Positions 22,601 through 36,911 of a DNA stretch of 64,000 nucleotides are shown here, in pieces. The stretch comes from Centroberyx gerrardi (taxonomy: Eukaryota; Chordata; Actinopteri; Beryciformes; Berycidae). Position 1 is the first letter of the stretch. Each line of letters starts with the position of its first letter. The notes below the pieces were generated by a model. It was given only the letters and a program-made list of their open reading frames with translations. It was not told the DNA's origin and did no database searches. The stretch is taken from positions 21,499,833 to 21,563,832 of the forward strand of contig NC_136008.1 of the NCBI RefSeq assembly GCF_048128805.1, in the 5' to 3' direction. Both the position numbers and the translations under genes were made by a program.

Positions 22601-23532
22601 TCCGCCGCCACCACCAACCAAGGAACCTCCGTGCTGGGCAACCACGAACCCCACGCCCACGGCTCCCTCTCTGAGACCTCGGCCAGGGAGCATCTGGACC
22701 GGGCCGCCTCCAGCCGAAGCTCCAGGCGGGGGGAGAGGGAGAGGGAGAGGGAGAAGGAAAGGGAGAAGGAGAGGGAGAAGGAGAGGGAGAGGGAGGGGGG
22801 AGAGAGACGCAGCAAAGCGGGAAGCTCCAGTAAGGTCAGCAGCCGCTCAGAGAGCTTCCGCAAACTCCCAGATGGGAGGTAAGTGAGGCCGATGTATAAT
22901 ACTTTTGTTAGCATTGTGTGGTAAAAGTTTCATCTTTCCACTTCCAAGGTTTCGTAAAAGTTTTAAAGGGGGAATAAGTAAGATTTTTACAGCCCTATAG
23001 TACAAAATGACCATAATATATCTCTGGGGGCTTGATAGGGTTGTTGATCAATACCATTGGCTCAACAATTACTTGCACTGAGATGTGGGGGGCACTGAGA
23101 TGCTCCTTTAAGCATATGCTAATAGATACAAAATAGTAATATATTAACATCCTAACACATTGGCTTGACGTTTGATAAAATGTGCAATGAAAAATGTATC
23201 AGTATCGAGACCTTTGGAGTATCATGAGTAAAATGTTTGTTGCAGCTATGTTTCGCAGTGCCTACCTGGTTTGTCTAATAAATTGAAATTGTCTGATGAA
23301 GCATGTAAAACCTCCAACAGGCTACACCTGTACATGTCATAACCCTTAAATTTGTCCTGGTTGTTTTAGGTTGACTCCCAGGAGCGACCTATCAGAGGCC
23401 AGGCAGGTTCCCAGTGGACAGCAGCATCCAGCTTTAAGCCTATCACACAGCGGTAGCGTCCAAGGCCCCTCCCCCCACCTGGTGTGCCAGGTACCAGAGG
23501 AGAGCAAGGACAACAAGGACAGCAGCTGCTGA
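13454..23532 (+). CDS. fzd6: Frizzled-6, seven coding exons, complete
   Basis: Frizzled-6 is a seven-pass Wnt/planar-polarity receptor of the plasma membrane. Exons 13454-13639, 18208-18404, 18998-19577, 19710-20129, 21552-21706, 22435-22878 and 23370-23532 join in frame to 714 codons (human about 706). Seen: a signal peptide (about 1-21); a Wnt-binding cysteine-rich domain with its ten cysteines at 27, 35, 72, 81, 88, 98, 102, 109, 126 and 132, and an N-M-T sequon at 41; seven hydrophobic segments from exon 3 to exon 5; and the Dishevelled-binding KTxxxW motif as KTCSEW at about 497-502. The long tail keeps the FZD6-type block [18 protein letters not shown], which separates it from FZD3. Odd: an expanded Arg/Glu/Lys run near residues 611-636. 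The tail ends DNKDSSC without a classic PDZ ligand. Next door, cthrc1 encodes a known Wnt/PCP cofactor. Confidence 0.96.
13682..14206 (-). mobile_element. MITE-like repeat family A, copy 3 (inverted)
   Basis: It starts CTAGGGTTAGACCGATAT right after fzd6 exon 1 and carries the family blocks in reverse order (AAACACTGAATCC, GATATTGAATATCGGC, CATTTTGGACAAACACTG). It lies in fzd6 intron 1, about 40 bases from the exon 1 donor. Confidence 0.65.
15128..15444. mobile_element. TTAA-flanked MITE with terminal inverted repeats
   Basis: The left end AGCTGCAGTAGGAAACTTGG and the right end TCTTGCCGAGTGCAGCT are inverted matches. Each is bordered by TTAA (15124-15127 and 15445-15448), the target duplication typical of piggyBac-type insertion. 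The element is 317 bases with no coding capacity. Confidence 0.65.
17690..17765. mobile_element. Repeat family C fragment
   Basis: AAAAAAGGTGGGTAAACTAT and CATCATAAGGCAAACAACCA match the copy at 12160-12455. Only the left portion is clear. Confidence 0.5.
18208..18404 (+). CDS. fzd6: fzd6 coding exon 2: CRD core
   Basis: It starts in phase 0 after TATCCCCAG and ends two bases into an Arg codon before GTAAGA. It encodes seven CRD cysteines, including [16 protein letters not shown] and WPPELQCDR. Confidence 0.96.
18440..18646. mobile_element. Small hAT-like MITE with 8-bp target duplication
   Basis: The element 18448-18638 opens CAGTGGTTCTTAATCGTGCC and closes GGCACATGGTTAAGAACCAGTG, near-perfect inverted ends. 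The flanks AGCTAGAC (18440-18447) and ATATAGAC (18639-18646) agree at six of eight bases, as expected for an aged hAT target duplication. It lies in fzd6 intron 2. Confidence 0.75.
18998..19577 (+). CDS. fzd6: fzd6 coding exon 3: linker and TM1-TM3
   Basis: The acceptor is CCTACAG and the donor GTAAGG. It encodes the last CRD cysteine, a linker with [10 protein letters not shown], and the first three membrane spans (around [32 protein letters not shown] and [18 protein letters not shown]). Confidence 0.97.
19710..20129 (+). CDS. fzd6: fzd6 coding exon 4: TM4-TM6
   Basis: Exactly 140 codons in phase 0, separated from exon 3 by a 132-base intron. It contains [40 protein letters not shown] (intracellular loop 3) and TM6 ([16 protein letters not shown]). 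Confidence 0.97.
20130..21551 (+). other. fzd6: fzd6 intron 4 with old repeat pieces
   Basis: No exon is seen. Segment 21260-21350 is an inverted match to part of a repeat at 40668-40990 (shared GTGTTGGCCTTG and CCATTGCTCA blocks). GGACACAGTAAAGGAAACG near 20762 resembles that repeat's GGACAAAATAATGGAAACAC start. A GA run lies near 21400. Confidence 0.6.
21552..21706 (+). CDS. fzd6: fzd6 coding exon 5: TM7 and KTxxxW
   Basis: It encodes TM7 ([14 protein letters not shown]) and KTCSEW, the Dishevelled-recruiting motif. Two in-frame AGs six bases apart (ending at 21551 and 21557) could serve as acceptor, adding or omitting Phe-Gln. The shorter form matches human length better. The donor is GTAAGA after a split Asp codon. 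Confidence 0.92.
21875..22326 (+). mobile_element. MITE-like repeat family A, copy 4
   Basis: It starts TTAGGATTTGGCCGATGTGG and ends TTATAACCCTAG. It carries an (AAT)9 microsatellite at about 22080-22107, at the same internal position as the triplet array in copy 1. It lies in fzd6 intron 5. Confidence 0.72.
22435..22878 (+). CDS. fzd6: fzd6 coding exon 6: cytoplasmic tail
   Basis: It encodes [32 protein letters not shown] and a Thr/Ser/Asn-rich stretch. A purine microsatellite follows (about 22729-22803), read as alternating Arg-Glu/Lys-Glu. The donor GTAAGT follows a split Arg codon. Confidence 0.95.
22729..22803 (+). repeat. fzd6: Coding (GGGAGA)n purine microsatellite in fzd6
   Basis: GGGAGA/GGAGAA units in frame with fzd6 give alternating Arg-Glu and Lys-Glu. 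The tract is likely to vary in length between individuals or species without breaking the frame. Confidence 0.9.
22965..23118. mobile_element. Possible MITE in fzd6 intron 6
   Basis: AAAGGGGGAATAAGTAAGAT at the left and GAGATGCTCCTTTAAG at the right are weakly inverted. The internal AATATATCTCTGGGGG style recalls short fish MITEs. It is weakly supported. Confidence 0.3.
23370..23532 (+). CDS. fzd6: fzd6 coding exon 7: C-terminus and stop
   Basis: The acceptor is TTGTTTTAG. It reads [18 protein letters not shown] onward to DNKDSSC and TGA at 23530-23532. The frame and phase agree with exon 6. The last segment is poorly conserved, so the exon rests mainly on splice phase and the absence of earlier stops. 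Confidence 0.85.
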
Positions 23533-23545
23533 GACATCCAGCCAT

Positions 23546-23617
23546 CCAAATGTATCCATCCATCCATCCATCCATCCATCCATCCATCCATCTATCCATC
23601 TATCCATCCATCCATCC
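23546..23617. repeat. (CATC)n microsatellite
   Basis: CATC units, with some TATC variants, start about 14 bases after the fzd6 stop codon. Confidence 0.95.
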
Positions 23618-23709
23618 TAAATCCACTGAGACAACTAAGTCCCACTACACGCTGCCTCATGTACCTGTTTCAAACACCAGTCGTCATGCTTGTACCTCGG
23701 TGTGCGCTT

Positions 23710-24328
23710 AAAGGTCCCATATTTTACACTTTCCAGTGTTTCATTTTATGTCTTGAGGTCCATTAAAAATATTTGTGTGGTGTCATGTACCAAAAACACT
23801 CTCAATCCATTTTTACACGTTCATTTTCCAGCATCTCTCTGAGCCTTACCAAGAACAGGCTGTTGTTGTTGTTGTGTCTTTAAGGCTCATAAGTATTAAC
23901 GACCCTCTGTTCTGATTGGCTAACCGTTTCAAGAGTGAAACGTGAGACACCACGGCTCCGCTAGCCACAGGTGCTTAACTCTGGTTTAACTGTAGTGAAA
24001 ACTACAGGTAAATAAACAACTAATTTGATCCAATCATACATGTTTGAGCCAGAGTCAGATCCTGAATCTGAAAGAACAGAAGACAACAAACCACCAAGGC
24101 TTACCAAAGCCATGGTGCGGACAAATTATAATGAGCGTACCGTTGTGACCCCACAAAGTTACGGAAGTCCAAACGGCTCGTTTAGAGGCTCGGTTTCCTA
24201 ATATGGATTGTGTGGATTTAGTTTGCGACCGTGCGTTTTGATACTTTCACCATGTTGAGATCGCACATCAACTCCTTTATAATCAAAGAGGCAAGGGAAA
24301 TCCCGTTTTCCACGATATGGGACCTTTA
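23710..24328. mobile_element. MITE with AAAGGTCCCATAT ends
   Basis: The left end AAAGGTCCCATATTTTACAC and the right end CCACGATATGGGACCTTTA are inverted copies bounding about 620 bases without an open frame. It is a typical fish MITE by its ends; the target duplication is unclear. It probably lies in the fzd6 3' UTR. Confidence 0.7.
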
Positions 24329-25900
24329 GTTTAGCTGTCACTGCATCTTAGATCGGCACATCCGATTATGATTGTATTGGTTACATTGTAGTAAGTGAAT
24401 GTTCATTTCCAGCCAAATTAACTTACCTCAAGTATTTGAAACTTGGTATGTTTGGACTGAAGTGTTCAGAGGAGGATCTGAGGGTTTCAGAGGAGAGTCT
24501 AAAGGAGTGTGGTGGTTCTGTTTGGGTGGCCGCTGTGTCGCTCAGCTTTACTGAGCTTTTGGCCATACAGTATAAAGATGAATGTTGGAAGCCTTTCAGC
24601 AGCACAGCTGTATTCCTACTATACAACAACCAATGGTCATTTCATTTTATAGTATACATTAAAAGCTATTAGGCCTACTGTTTTGTAGATTGGTAGTTCA
24701 ATCATGTAGAAAGCACACTAGTAAACAAATGCAATATTTATGTACATAATATTCTATTTTTTAGAAATGCAAGTCTTTCACTGGACTAGTCACTACACTG
24801 TTTTGATAAGGAAGGTCATGTTATTGCCAAACAATCGACGCAAGGAAAGTCTTCCTGTGGTAAACTTTTTTTGAGTGTCTGTTCTTTTTCTTGTTGTTCG
24901 AAAGACAGTTTTGTCTTGAAACCTCATCTAGCAATATTCATAGTGTGCCACTTTTTTACTCCTTTGAAAAAGGCATGTTCTTGATGTAGCTGATTTTTAG
25001 ACTATGCTGATTCTGTGATTTTCATTTGACAAAGTTCTCTCTTTCAAAAATGTTACTTTCACTACAGTGTTTATTTGTTGTCCTACTTAGTTGCTGTACA
25101 TACACTTTGCATTCTGCGGAATTTCCTCCCTTTCCAAGTGTCTTCAATTATGTGTCCTGTGAACTGGGGTAAAATATAGCTTTATAGTATCCTGAAAGAA
25201 TGTGCCTTCCTTTTGACTCCTCATCTTCAAAGAGCCGACAGATGTTCTGCATGTGTGATATGGCTATTCTATATATGCACCTAGCCTTGGTGTAGTTGTC
25301 AAATCCATATGATTTTGAATCGGTTTGAGGAAAGATGTCAAAGGGGCTTTGCACTATCTGCCATTAGAAGCACAAACCACTATTCATTAAGTATAATAAC
25401 CTAAATATAAGACAGTCTTTAACAAATACGTAAGGGGATTTGGGGCTTTGTTCAGGGGTTATTTATAATATATGGATTATGGATCATGTATTTCTTGTGC
25501 AAGTATTTCCACAAATACTTTATGTGATTATTTGAAAATCACCCTGTATCCTTCATGCTGTACTGTATGTTTTGCTGTGTAGGGGATTGATTATCCCACC
25601 ACCTTTCGTCTTTCACATTTTTATGTTTAATGCCTTTATATTTGGGAGTCACAGGACAATCCAGTTACACACTACAAAGGGAATGCTTGTCAGTCTATTT
25701 CAGAGATAATTTGATGTACTTATTGTGGCATGTGGACAGGGGTTCTGTTTATGATGTACCTAGACCTAGTGTAGATCATCTATGAAATTGCTCTATACTT
25801 TTTGTGAACCTTTTTTAGTGTTGTTTTTTTTATGTAGTCTATACCTTTTCATATGAATTTTGTATCAACTCAATTTCCTTTTGATAAAATATCATTGAAT

Positions 25901-25910
25901 AATAAATAAA
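25901..25910 (+). terminator. fzd6: Polyadenylation signals, probable fzd6 end
   Basis: Two overlapping AATAAA hexamers (25901-25906 and 25905-25910) are followed within about 15 bases by TG/GT-rich sequence (TAATGTGTGTCTTT). Confidence 0.6.
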
Positions 25911-25979
25911 ACTTATAATGTGTGTCTTTATGAATGAGTCAATCCTGCATTACAGTGACTATCAGAAATCAACTACTAC

Positions 25980-26445
25980 TTTACTACTTTTTTAGTGATG
26001 GTATACAAATATCACAGCAAAACTAAAGGTCGCTATAGCAATTTTATAGTAATACCATAGGACAGTGGGTCCCCAGTAAAATGACAGTTTAATTTCATTA
26101 TCATTTAATTCACTACTAATTAGCCCAATTAGACAATGTAAAAGAATGACTATTCTAATCTCAGTTTCACTCTTGACCACTATCATCTCCCTGACATGAA
26201 GATGGCAGAACCTCTGTCTATAGGAATATTAGGCTATAGGAAAACCAGATGAGATTAAAAAGTATGGTCAGTATAAATTATTGAGCACCACAGATGCACT
26301 GTAAGTCCCTATAAGAATATTATAGTGATAGCACATAAGATGGAAAAACACCATAAAGTACAGTAAGGTCGCGATAAACTCATTACTGAGTACGACATAC
26401 ACTCTAAGTCCCTATAGGAATATTATAGAAATATCATAGGGGATT
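25980..26445. mobile_element. Repeat families B and F between fzd6 and cthrc1
   Basis: 26060-26220 is an inverted family F segment (GGGTCCCCAGTAAAA to GACTATTCTAAT, matching 54181-54270 reversed). 25985-26058 and 26280-26445 carry family B blocks (CCCTATAGGAATATTATAG, ATATCATAGG). The arrangement suggests F inserted into B or the reverse. It ends about 130 bases before the cthrc1 ATG. Confidence 0.5.
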
Positions 26446-26575
26446 TTCCTTGGGCTACTGCTAGTTGACTGGCTCCTTCCCTCTTGCCCTGCCCTCCTCT
26501 GGACTGAAACTGTCTGGTTGGAGTCAAACTGCCGCCTCAAACCTCACATGAAGAGCAGCCAGTCGATGCTGTAGG

Positions 26576-31373
<4,798 letters not shown>

Positions 31374-31701
31374 AGACACAGATCCTAACTGAAAGGGAGG
31401 GATCGGTCCTGGAAGTACAGCAGTATGTGATCTGGCCATCCAAAATGATCAGGTGTGGTTCGCTGAAGCATAACAGCGTGACTGATGTTAACTTGAATGT
31501 TTTTTTTTAATACTATACTAGATGGCTTATAAACAAGAGTACTGTATCATTCTGTCTACCAGAAATAACAAAGTTTGTACTGTAGTCTTTCTGCTTGTGG
31601 GTACTGTTGGTATAACCAATCAACAAATATTGTAGCAAAACTTTTGGCAATGCTTTAGAGTATGCAGTGAATGTGTCCTGTTTATATGCATTATTACTGT
31701 T

Positions 31702-31707
31702 AATAAA
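31702..31707 (+). terminator. cthrc1: Polyadenylation signal, cthrc1
   Basis: AATAAA lies 330 bases after the stop codon, in TTAATAAAGTC. It is the first canonical hexamer with nearby T-rich sequence. A second candidate lies near 31821. Confidence 0.6.
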
Positions 31708-33109
31708 GTCATCTTTTTTAAAGAATTTAACTAATCAAATTAGTATGCGACTCCTTGTAATCACTGCATTATTTAACATGTTTTGAAATACTTTGAATTC
31801 ATCCATTTATAGCCACAAAATAATAAAACGTTTAATGTACAAGTGTGTCAAACAGGAGAAAATGCAGATAAAGCTGGTAAGCACAATTCAGAGTTCATAA
31901 GAAATGCTGCTAAAACAATGCAATCACAAAATTGGATGATCCCAACAAAAAAAAATGATTTAAAAAAAACGTATTTCTCCACAAAAACTAATATTTTGGG
32001 ATAAACGTTCAATGCTAAATTCAAATGCTGAATGACTTGTGATTCCTCTGAAAACAAGGGACTAAGATGTTTGGGACCAAATGCCATTTCCATTAATTTC
32101 CTTTCAGACGTTATGGTTACCGTTTGCTCATACAACAATAATTTAAATAGAAACAAATTAATATCACACATACATGCAGCTGGAAACCTGAGAACAGAAG
32201 ATGTCTTTTGCTGTATAGAATGGGAGCATTGTGCGTTCAGGCCTATATTCCTTTCTTCTGTCACATAGAATGGATATAATGTAAACAAAACTATGATGAA
32301 ATCTTTGAATTGTTATCCACCTCCTTTAATATGGGCATGACATGTTTATTTACATGTCATAGTTTGAAAAAATGACTACCATCATGGCAGCCTCCAATGT
32401 GCGTTACAGCATCCTTCTTCCCCAAAGTCAAAGGTGTTTTGCGAGACAGACATCTCTCTTCAGTCAACACCGTGATATTTCACCGAGAATCCAGAGTTCA
32501 TGTTCAGAGCAAAATCCACTCCATATTATTGGACTTTGCTGCTGGTTAGTCTTGCAGAAATTATGTTGACATGGTTGCTTTACTTGGCAACTTTACAAGT
32601 CTTCAGTGCAAATGAATGGCTCACACATCGGCTACGCTTACACGCACAGAGCTTTCTGTTCGTAACCCGGTTACTCAAAGAACACGGTTTTACGTAGATG
32701 CATGTAACCTGGGTGAGCTGGTACTCCGAATACCGGTTACCCTGTTTAAGATGTCTGGCTTATGCACAGCATTTTGATGTCAACAAAAACCATGGTGACA
32801 AACATTTACTATTATTACAATTTGGATCATCATTTCATCCGTTTTTGCAGGCGGACTGTTCTATCCGGGGACAGGAATAGTCTGTTAATTGGTTTATTGA
32901 TGGAAACAGGGAGACTCAATCACTGGGTATCGAAGGTTCAACAGCTTAACCTGAATAAGACTTGAACCAGAGTATGGTCAAAAGCCGGGGTGACTCTGTG
33001 TATGCATGCGTAACCAGTGCCGAGTTTCTTCTCTCCATCTCCGTCATGGCACCCACATGCCGGCGTGGGCCCGGACTACCTGCTGCTGTCCGTGCTTTGT
33101 CGTCGAGCC
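31708..33109. other. Convergent 3' ends of cthrc1 and slc25a32
   Basis: No gene is seen. On the minus strand, AATAAA hexamers at 32893-32898 and 32345-32350 could end slc25a32. 32630-33010 contains GTAACCCGGTTACTC and ACCGGTTACCC, palindromic blocks that look like an old transposon remnant, but no clear ends can be drawn. Confidence 0.5.
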
Positions 33110-33236
33110 TCATTTGGTTTGGCCCAGCAGGAAGCGAGACACGTTCTCATAAACTACAAAGGTGATGCAGCAGGCGGGGGTGACGCGGATCACGTTGGGG
33201 ATGATGCCTTTGTAGAAACCCACGGCGCCCTCGTTC
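33110..33236 (-). CDS. slc25a32: slc25a32 exon 7 and stop
   Basis: The acceptor is CTCCCCCAG. It encodes [41 protein letters not shown], and TGA at 33110-33112. Confidence 0.96.
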
Positions 33237-36200
33237 CTGGGGGAGAGATTGGAAAAATAATTACCGCACTGTGATAACCCCATATGGTAATAATTAAGAA
33301 TGCCGCATAAAAGTTACTGCTCCCTCTGGCCCCGGTAGACTGCAGGGAAAAACTTCAAACAGATGACAGATTAAGGGAATCGCATGACACTGTACAGTAA
33401 CAGCAGTTAACTAAGGTGTTTAACTTTTCCATTTTTAAACAGTGTCAACAATTAGTAGCCTTTGTTTTTACCCTGATTTTGCTGGTTACTATATCCAAAT
33501 GAAAGTGAGAAAGTCTGATATAATAGGTTTTCATTTCATGCTTCAAGAAAATAAAAACTAGACAATTTTAAAGGGTATGCAGAATTTTAATATCCAGTGA
33601 GAGTTTAAGTGCAGCATCTAAAAAGTGTGTTCAAACCGGACAATACCATTTTTTCTTTTTTTAGGCACCCAACTTTAGAGAATTTGCCTAAGATGGCAGT
33701 GTGAGTGGATCGGTGTTCTACCTCCATGTCCGTCTGACGACATCGATGACCCCGTTGTACTTATTGTGCTGGTCCTGCAGGCGAGCTCGCACCACCTGGT
33801 ACGGGTATGTTGTAGCCACAGCAAATATTTTGGATAACGCCGCCATTGTGATATATTCCAATGGATTCTGTATACACAGAGAGATAGATGGAGAGAGAGA
33901 AAGAGAGAGAGAGAAGTGAGCAGAGCAGAGTAGGAAAACCAATGAGTCACTTTTATTCCTAGTTATCAATTGTGGGTTCATTCTTATTAATCTGAAGATT
34001 TACGAGCCACATGCCCCAGGGTTACATGTAAACTTTGAACATGTTTCCAGACCGTTTGTGGCTTACGGGGTTAATGACTCACCAGCTTCTCATCTGAAGG
34101 CATTTTCTTGTATTTGTTGTAGTCTCTCTTCAGCTCCTCGTAGGCCATGAACTGCAGCGCTCCGTGAGACGTACCGAACAGACCGGGAATGTAGCCCTTT
34201 GACAAGCATTATGCTCCGTTAGTCATATGTGCCGGACATGCTCCTTCAACTTCAAGCAAATATCCACAGTAAGCATTACGCATCAATAGCAAAGTCCCAC
34301 ACACTGTAGCTGTAGTCCGGTCTTATCAAAAGACCCTTGGCCAGGTTGTCATTGAGGAATTTGGAATCAATTCTGCTGCCTGGCTAAATCAAATTTACAT
34401 AAAGTTAATGAATTAGCTACAACTTATATATATAGCTACTAATTTATATATATACTGTATATCTTCTATATCTTTTTAATCTTTTTGCATTGTCTTTTTA
34501 CATGTAATGTTAATGCACTTTCACTTTTTATTTCTTTTATGTCTTTATTTTTCTTTTATTTATGTACAGCACTTTGAATTGCCGATGTGTATGAAATGTG
34601 CTATATAAATAAACTTGCCTTGCCTTACAAAAGACTTACAATGCTGCACTTTGCATCATACATGTGTACAGTATGTGTGCTTTATTACAACATGGAAAAG
34701 TAGTGCCCTCTAGTGGTAATCCATGGAATAGTACGGAACTTGATTTCAACCCAGCAGGCAAAAAGGCTGATGCACTGCTGCTATTCTAAGTCCTCTACAA
34801 AATAACTTCAGTATTAGCTGACAGTGGCTGAAAAGCGCCTCATGTATTGTAGTGTGACATGGAACTACAAAGATACACTGAAGTCTTACCCTGTATAGTC
34901 CAGGCACTCCCTCATGGCGGTAGATCTTCACCAGAGCATCCAGCATCCCTTTGTACTGTTTCCTGGTTGGGTCAGCATTGTACTGCAGCACCAGCCGGGT
35001 CTTGGTCACCCAGATTGGGTTGGTTAGGGTGAGTGTCAGTATACCTAGACAAGTAGTACATTATTAAGATTAGGCTGACAATAGGTGCCAAAGACACAGG
35101 CTCTCTTATGTATGATAGCAGCATTATGGGACCACAGCAAGTTATGCAGCCGAACAGTCATATTATCCTAACAGACGCATTACAAATCTACGCTCTGCTG
35201 GGATTAAATTAGGTTAGAAAGTTCAAACGTTAAGGATGAACCACATGTGAATCATTTTTTGCTTTTCTAAGCTGGTATTGTGTAGCACTGATGACCTCAG
35301 ATCCCGCACTCACACCTAACTCATTAAAACGTATCAGTGTCATAGCACAGAGAGGTCACTCTCTCTCGTGACTTCACCAGTTTTTATCAATTAAGCTTTT
35401 GAGCGGCTTACATTCAACCCCTAACTCGGTTAGGCGTGCAGGAAACTGATCCATGTGACTCTGTGAGACCAAAATGATCAGAGAGGCTATGGGCTAATTC
35501 GTGTTTGCCTTCTGTGAGCCGCGGCCAGCTCACTGCAGTATTATCTGGCTGTTATTGTGAACCCAGTATTGATCATGAGTGTGTCAGTGTAGGGCAGCAG
35601 TGGTGGGATAGAGGCAGCGCTAACCTGCTTCGGCTGCAGACACCAGGTGCTCCGCGGCACTCAGTTCAGTTTGACGACCTTCCTTTGTGTATGCTTTGAT
35701 CGCATTGTAGCTGTGGAAGAGATAGCGTGGGAAATAAGACACGTTACAATGCTGGCAGACACGAGCAGAGCACATAAGCACATGTGCACAAGCATGCACG
35801 GTCAGAAACACGCACATACATGCATACAGCAAAGTGACTGAGAACATAACGCAAGTGACGATAATCATGTTGTAATGGTGTCATCACTGTTCATAATAAA
35901 GTCAGGAAAAGGACAAAGTATTCTCGCAATGATGAAAGAGTTAAGAGTGCTGTGTCTCTGCCATGTGTGTCCTTGAGCAGCTTGGGGAAAATATGGTCCG
36001 AGAGGCCTTTAGCTTACGTACAAGAAGAAGTAGAGACCCCATGATGCTCCAGCACCCCAGATGTTGGGTGTCACTCCTTGGTAGAGTCCTCTCAGCCCCT
36101 CCTGCTGCCAGACGCTCTTCATACAGTGCAAAATGCCATTGTATTTAGGTCTTAACTCCAGCCCGTCACTTACTACATGAAAGGAGATTGAGGATCACTG

Positions 36201-36911
36201 TCAATGCATGTACAAGTTAGTTTGGTATGTTTCTAGTCCCATGTGTGTGTGTGACACACACATGGGACTACACACACATGGAGCAAACACTTCCGCGTGC
36301 ATTGAAGCATGTTGAACATTGCAGTTTCGGTTTGAAGTATGAGGAATAGCAACCGCAATAGGTACCCGTTCTCTCTTCACCGAGTAGTGTAAAATAGTTC
36401 TAAAAGTTTAGATTTTGTTTAATTATTAAATTATTCCGAATTTACCAGAAGACCCTTATGATTCGTAAGAGGTCTTAAATTATGTTCTACCAGGTCTATA
36501 CGTTTGCCAAGGAAGCTAACTTTAAAATGCCATATTTTTTAATGGAGTTTCGCGTACCGTTACAGGTGTTTCCGTTCAAGAGAACGCAACATATCGGGCT
36601 AGGTTAATACTTAACAGGACTCGTTACAGCAACTGGCAAGACTATAGTGCAATAGATAACTTAGTTACTATTACAAAACACAATCATCAGTTATTTTAGC
36701 ACAATGTCATACTGCACAGTGCACACCCACCTGCAAACCGGATTTTGACCAGATCCAGAGGGTGAAGCACCAGTGTTGACACCACTCCTCCACTGAGTCC
36801 TGCAACCAGGTTCTCTATCTTCACATGGCTGAAGACCTGCTGGATGTGTCCGACTATAGAGACACCCGAGTCGGACTGGCTGGAGGATCCTGCTCCTGTA
36901 GTGGAGCTCAT
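33110..36911 (-). CDS. slc25a32: Mitochondrial folate/FAD carrier SLC25A32, seven exons, complete
   Basis: An inner-mitochondrial-membrane carrier reported to move folates and FAD into the matrix, feeding one-carbon and flavoenzyme metabolism. Minus-strand exons 36911-36731, 36172-36022, 35710-35625, 35044-34890, 34196-34083, 33867-33722 and 33236-33110 join in frame to 319 residues (human 315). Seen: three carrier repeats with signatures PLDLVK (51-56), PIWVTK (149-154) and PYQVVR (251-256). The Trp in the second signature, in place of the usual acidic residue, is characteristic of the folate/FAD/pyrimidine carrier group. [31 protein letters not shown] and [20 protein letters not shown] also match SLC25A32. 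It is divergent from dcaf13 with 1.7 kb between starts, as in human where the two are adjacent head to head. Confidence 0.97.
33722..33867 (-). CDS. slc25a32: slc25a32 exon 6
   Basis: It encodes [20 protein letters not shown] and [20 protein letters not shown] to the split Arg codon. It carries the third carrier signature. The acceptor is GTATACAG and the donor GTAGAA (less usual at +3 to +6). Confidence 0.95.
34083..34196 (-). CDS. slc25a32: slc25a32 exon 5
   Basis: Exactly 38 codons in phase 0: [20 protein letters not shown], then a Lys-rich loop ([16 protein letters not shown]). The donor is GTGAGT. Confidence 0.96.
34480..34625 (+). mobile_element. LINE/SINE 3' tail with (TTGCC)n
   Basis: A T-rich run is followed by GTACAGCACTTTGAATTGCC, GTGCTATATAAATAAACTTG and CCTTGCC repeats, the standard 3' end of fish L2/CR1-type retroposons. 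It lies in slc25a32 intron 4. Confidence 0.6.
34890..35044 (-). CDS. slc25a32: slc25a32 exon 4
   Basis: It encodes [40 protein letters not shown] and LYR. It contains the Trp-bearing second carrier signature. The acceptor is TGTCTAG and the donor GTAAGA. Confidence 0.96.
35625..35710 (-). CDS. slc25a32: slc25a32 exon 3
   Basis: 86 bases. It encodes [20 protein letters not shown] then HLVSAAEAG, the start of carrier repeat 2. The acceptor is TTCCACAG and the donor GTTAGC. Confidence 0.95.
36022..36172 (-). CDS. slc25a32: slc25a32 exon 2
   Basis: The acceptor is TGTAG and the donor GTACGT. It encodes [20 protein letters not shown], the [20 protein letters not shown] loop and GLYFF. An alternative donor GTAAGC four bases later would break the frame with exon 3. 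Confidence 0.93.
36236..36268. repeat. Perfect 15-bp hairpin
   Basis: GTCCCATGTGTGTGT (36236-36250) and ACACACACATGGGAC (36254-36268) are exact inverted copies with a 3-base gap. It lies in slc25a32 intron 1. Confidence 0.9.
36731..36911 (-). CDS. slc25a32: slc25a32 exon 1
   Basis: The ATG at 36909-36911 is followed by a Ser/Gly-rich N-terminus, then [20 protein letters not shown] and [10 protein letters not shown]. The donor GTGGGT starts at 36730. No earlier in-frame Met precedes the conserved region. Confidence 0.95.

Larger units (their letters stand above)
23533..25930 (+). other. fzd6: Probable fzd6 3' UTR
   Basis: From the TGA to a double polyadenylation signal AATAAATAAA at 25901-25910 there is no other gene. 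The segment 24330-25900 is AT-rich and looks single-copy. A (CATC)n run (23546-23617) and a 0.6 kb MITE (23710-24328) interrupt it. The 2.4 kb length is an inference. Confidence 0.55.

Noticed and set aside
22443-22886. Alternative 147-codon plus frame in fzd6 exon 6
   Set aside because: It is Arg/Pro/Ser-rich and out of phase with the flanking exons. The phase-consistent frame carries conserved FZD6 tail residues.
23546-23617. CRISPR-like array
   Set aside because: It is a four-base tandem repeat without spacers in a vertebrate genome, that is, a simple microsatellite.
32630-33010. A named transposon
   Set aside because: Palindromic CCGGTTAC blocks suggest a remnant, but no termini, duplications or second copy were found in the window, so it was left unnamed.
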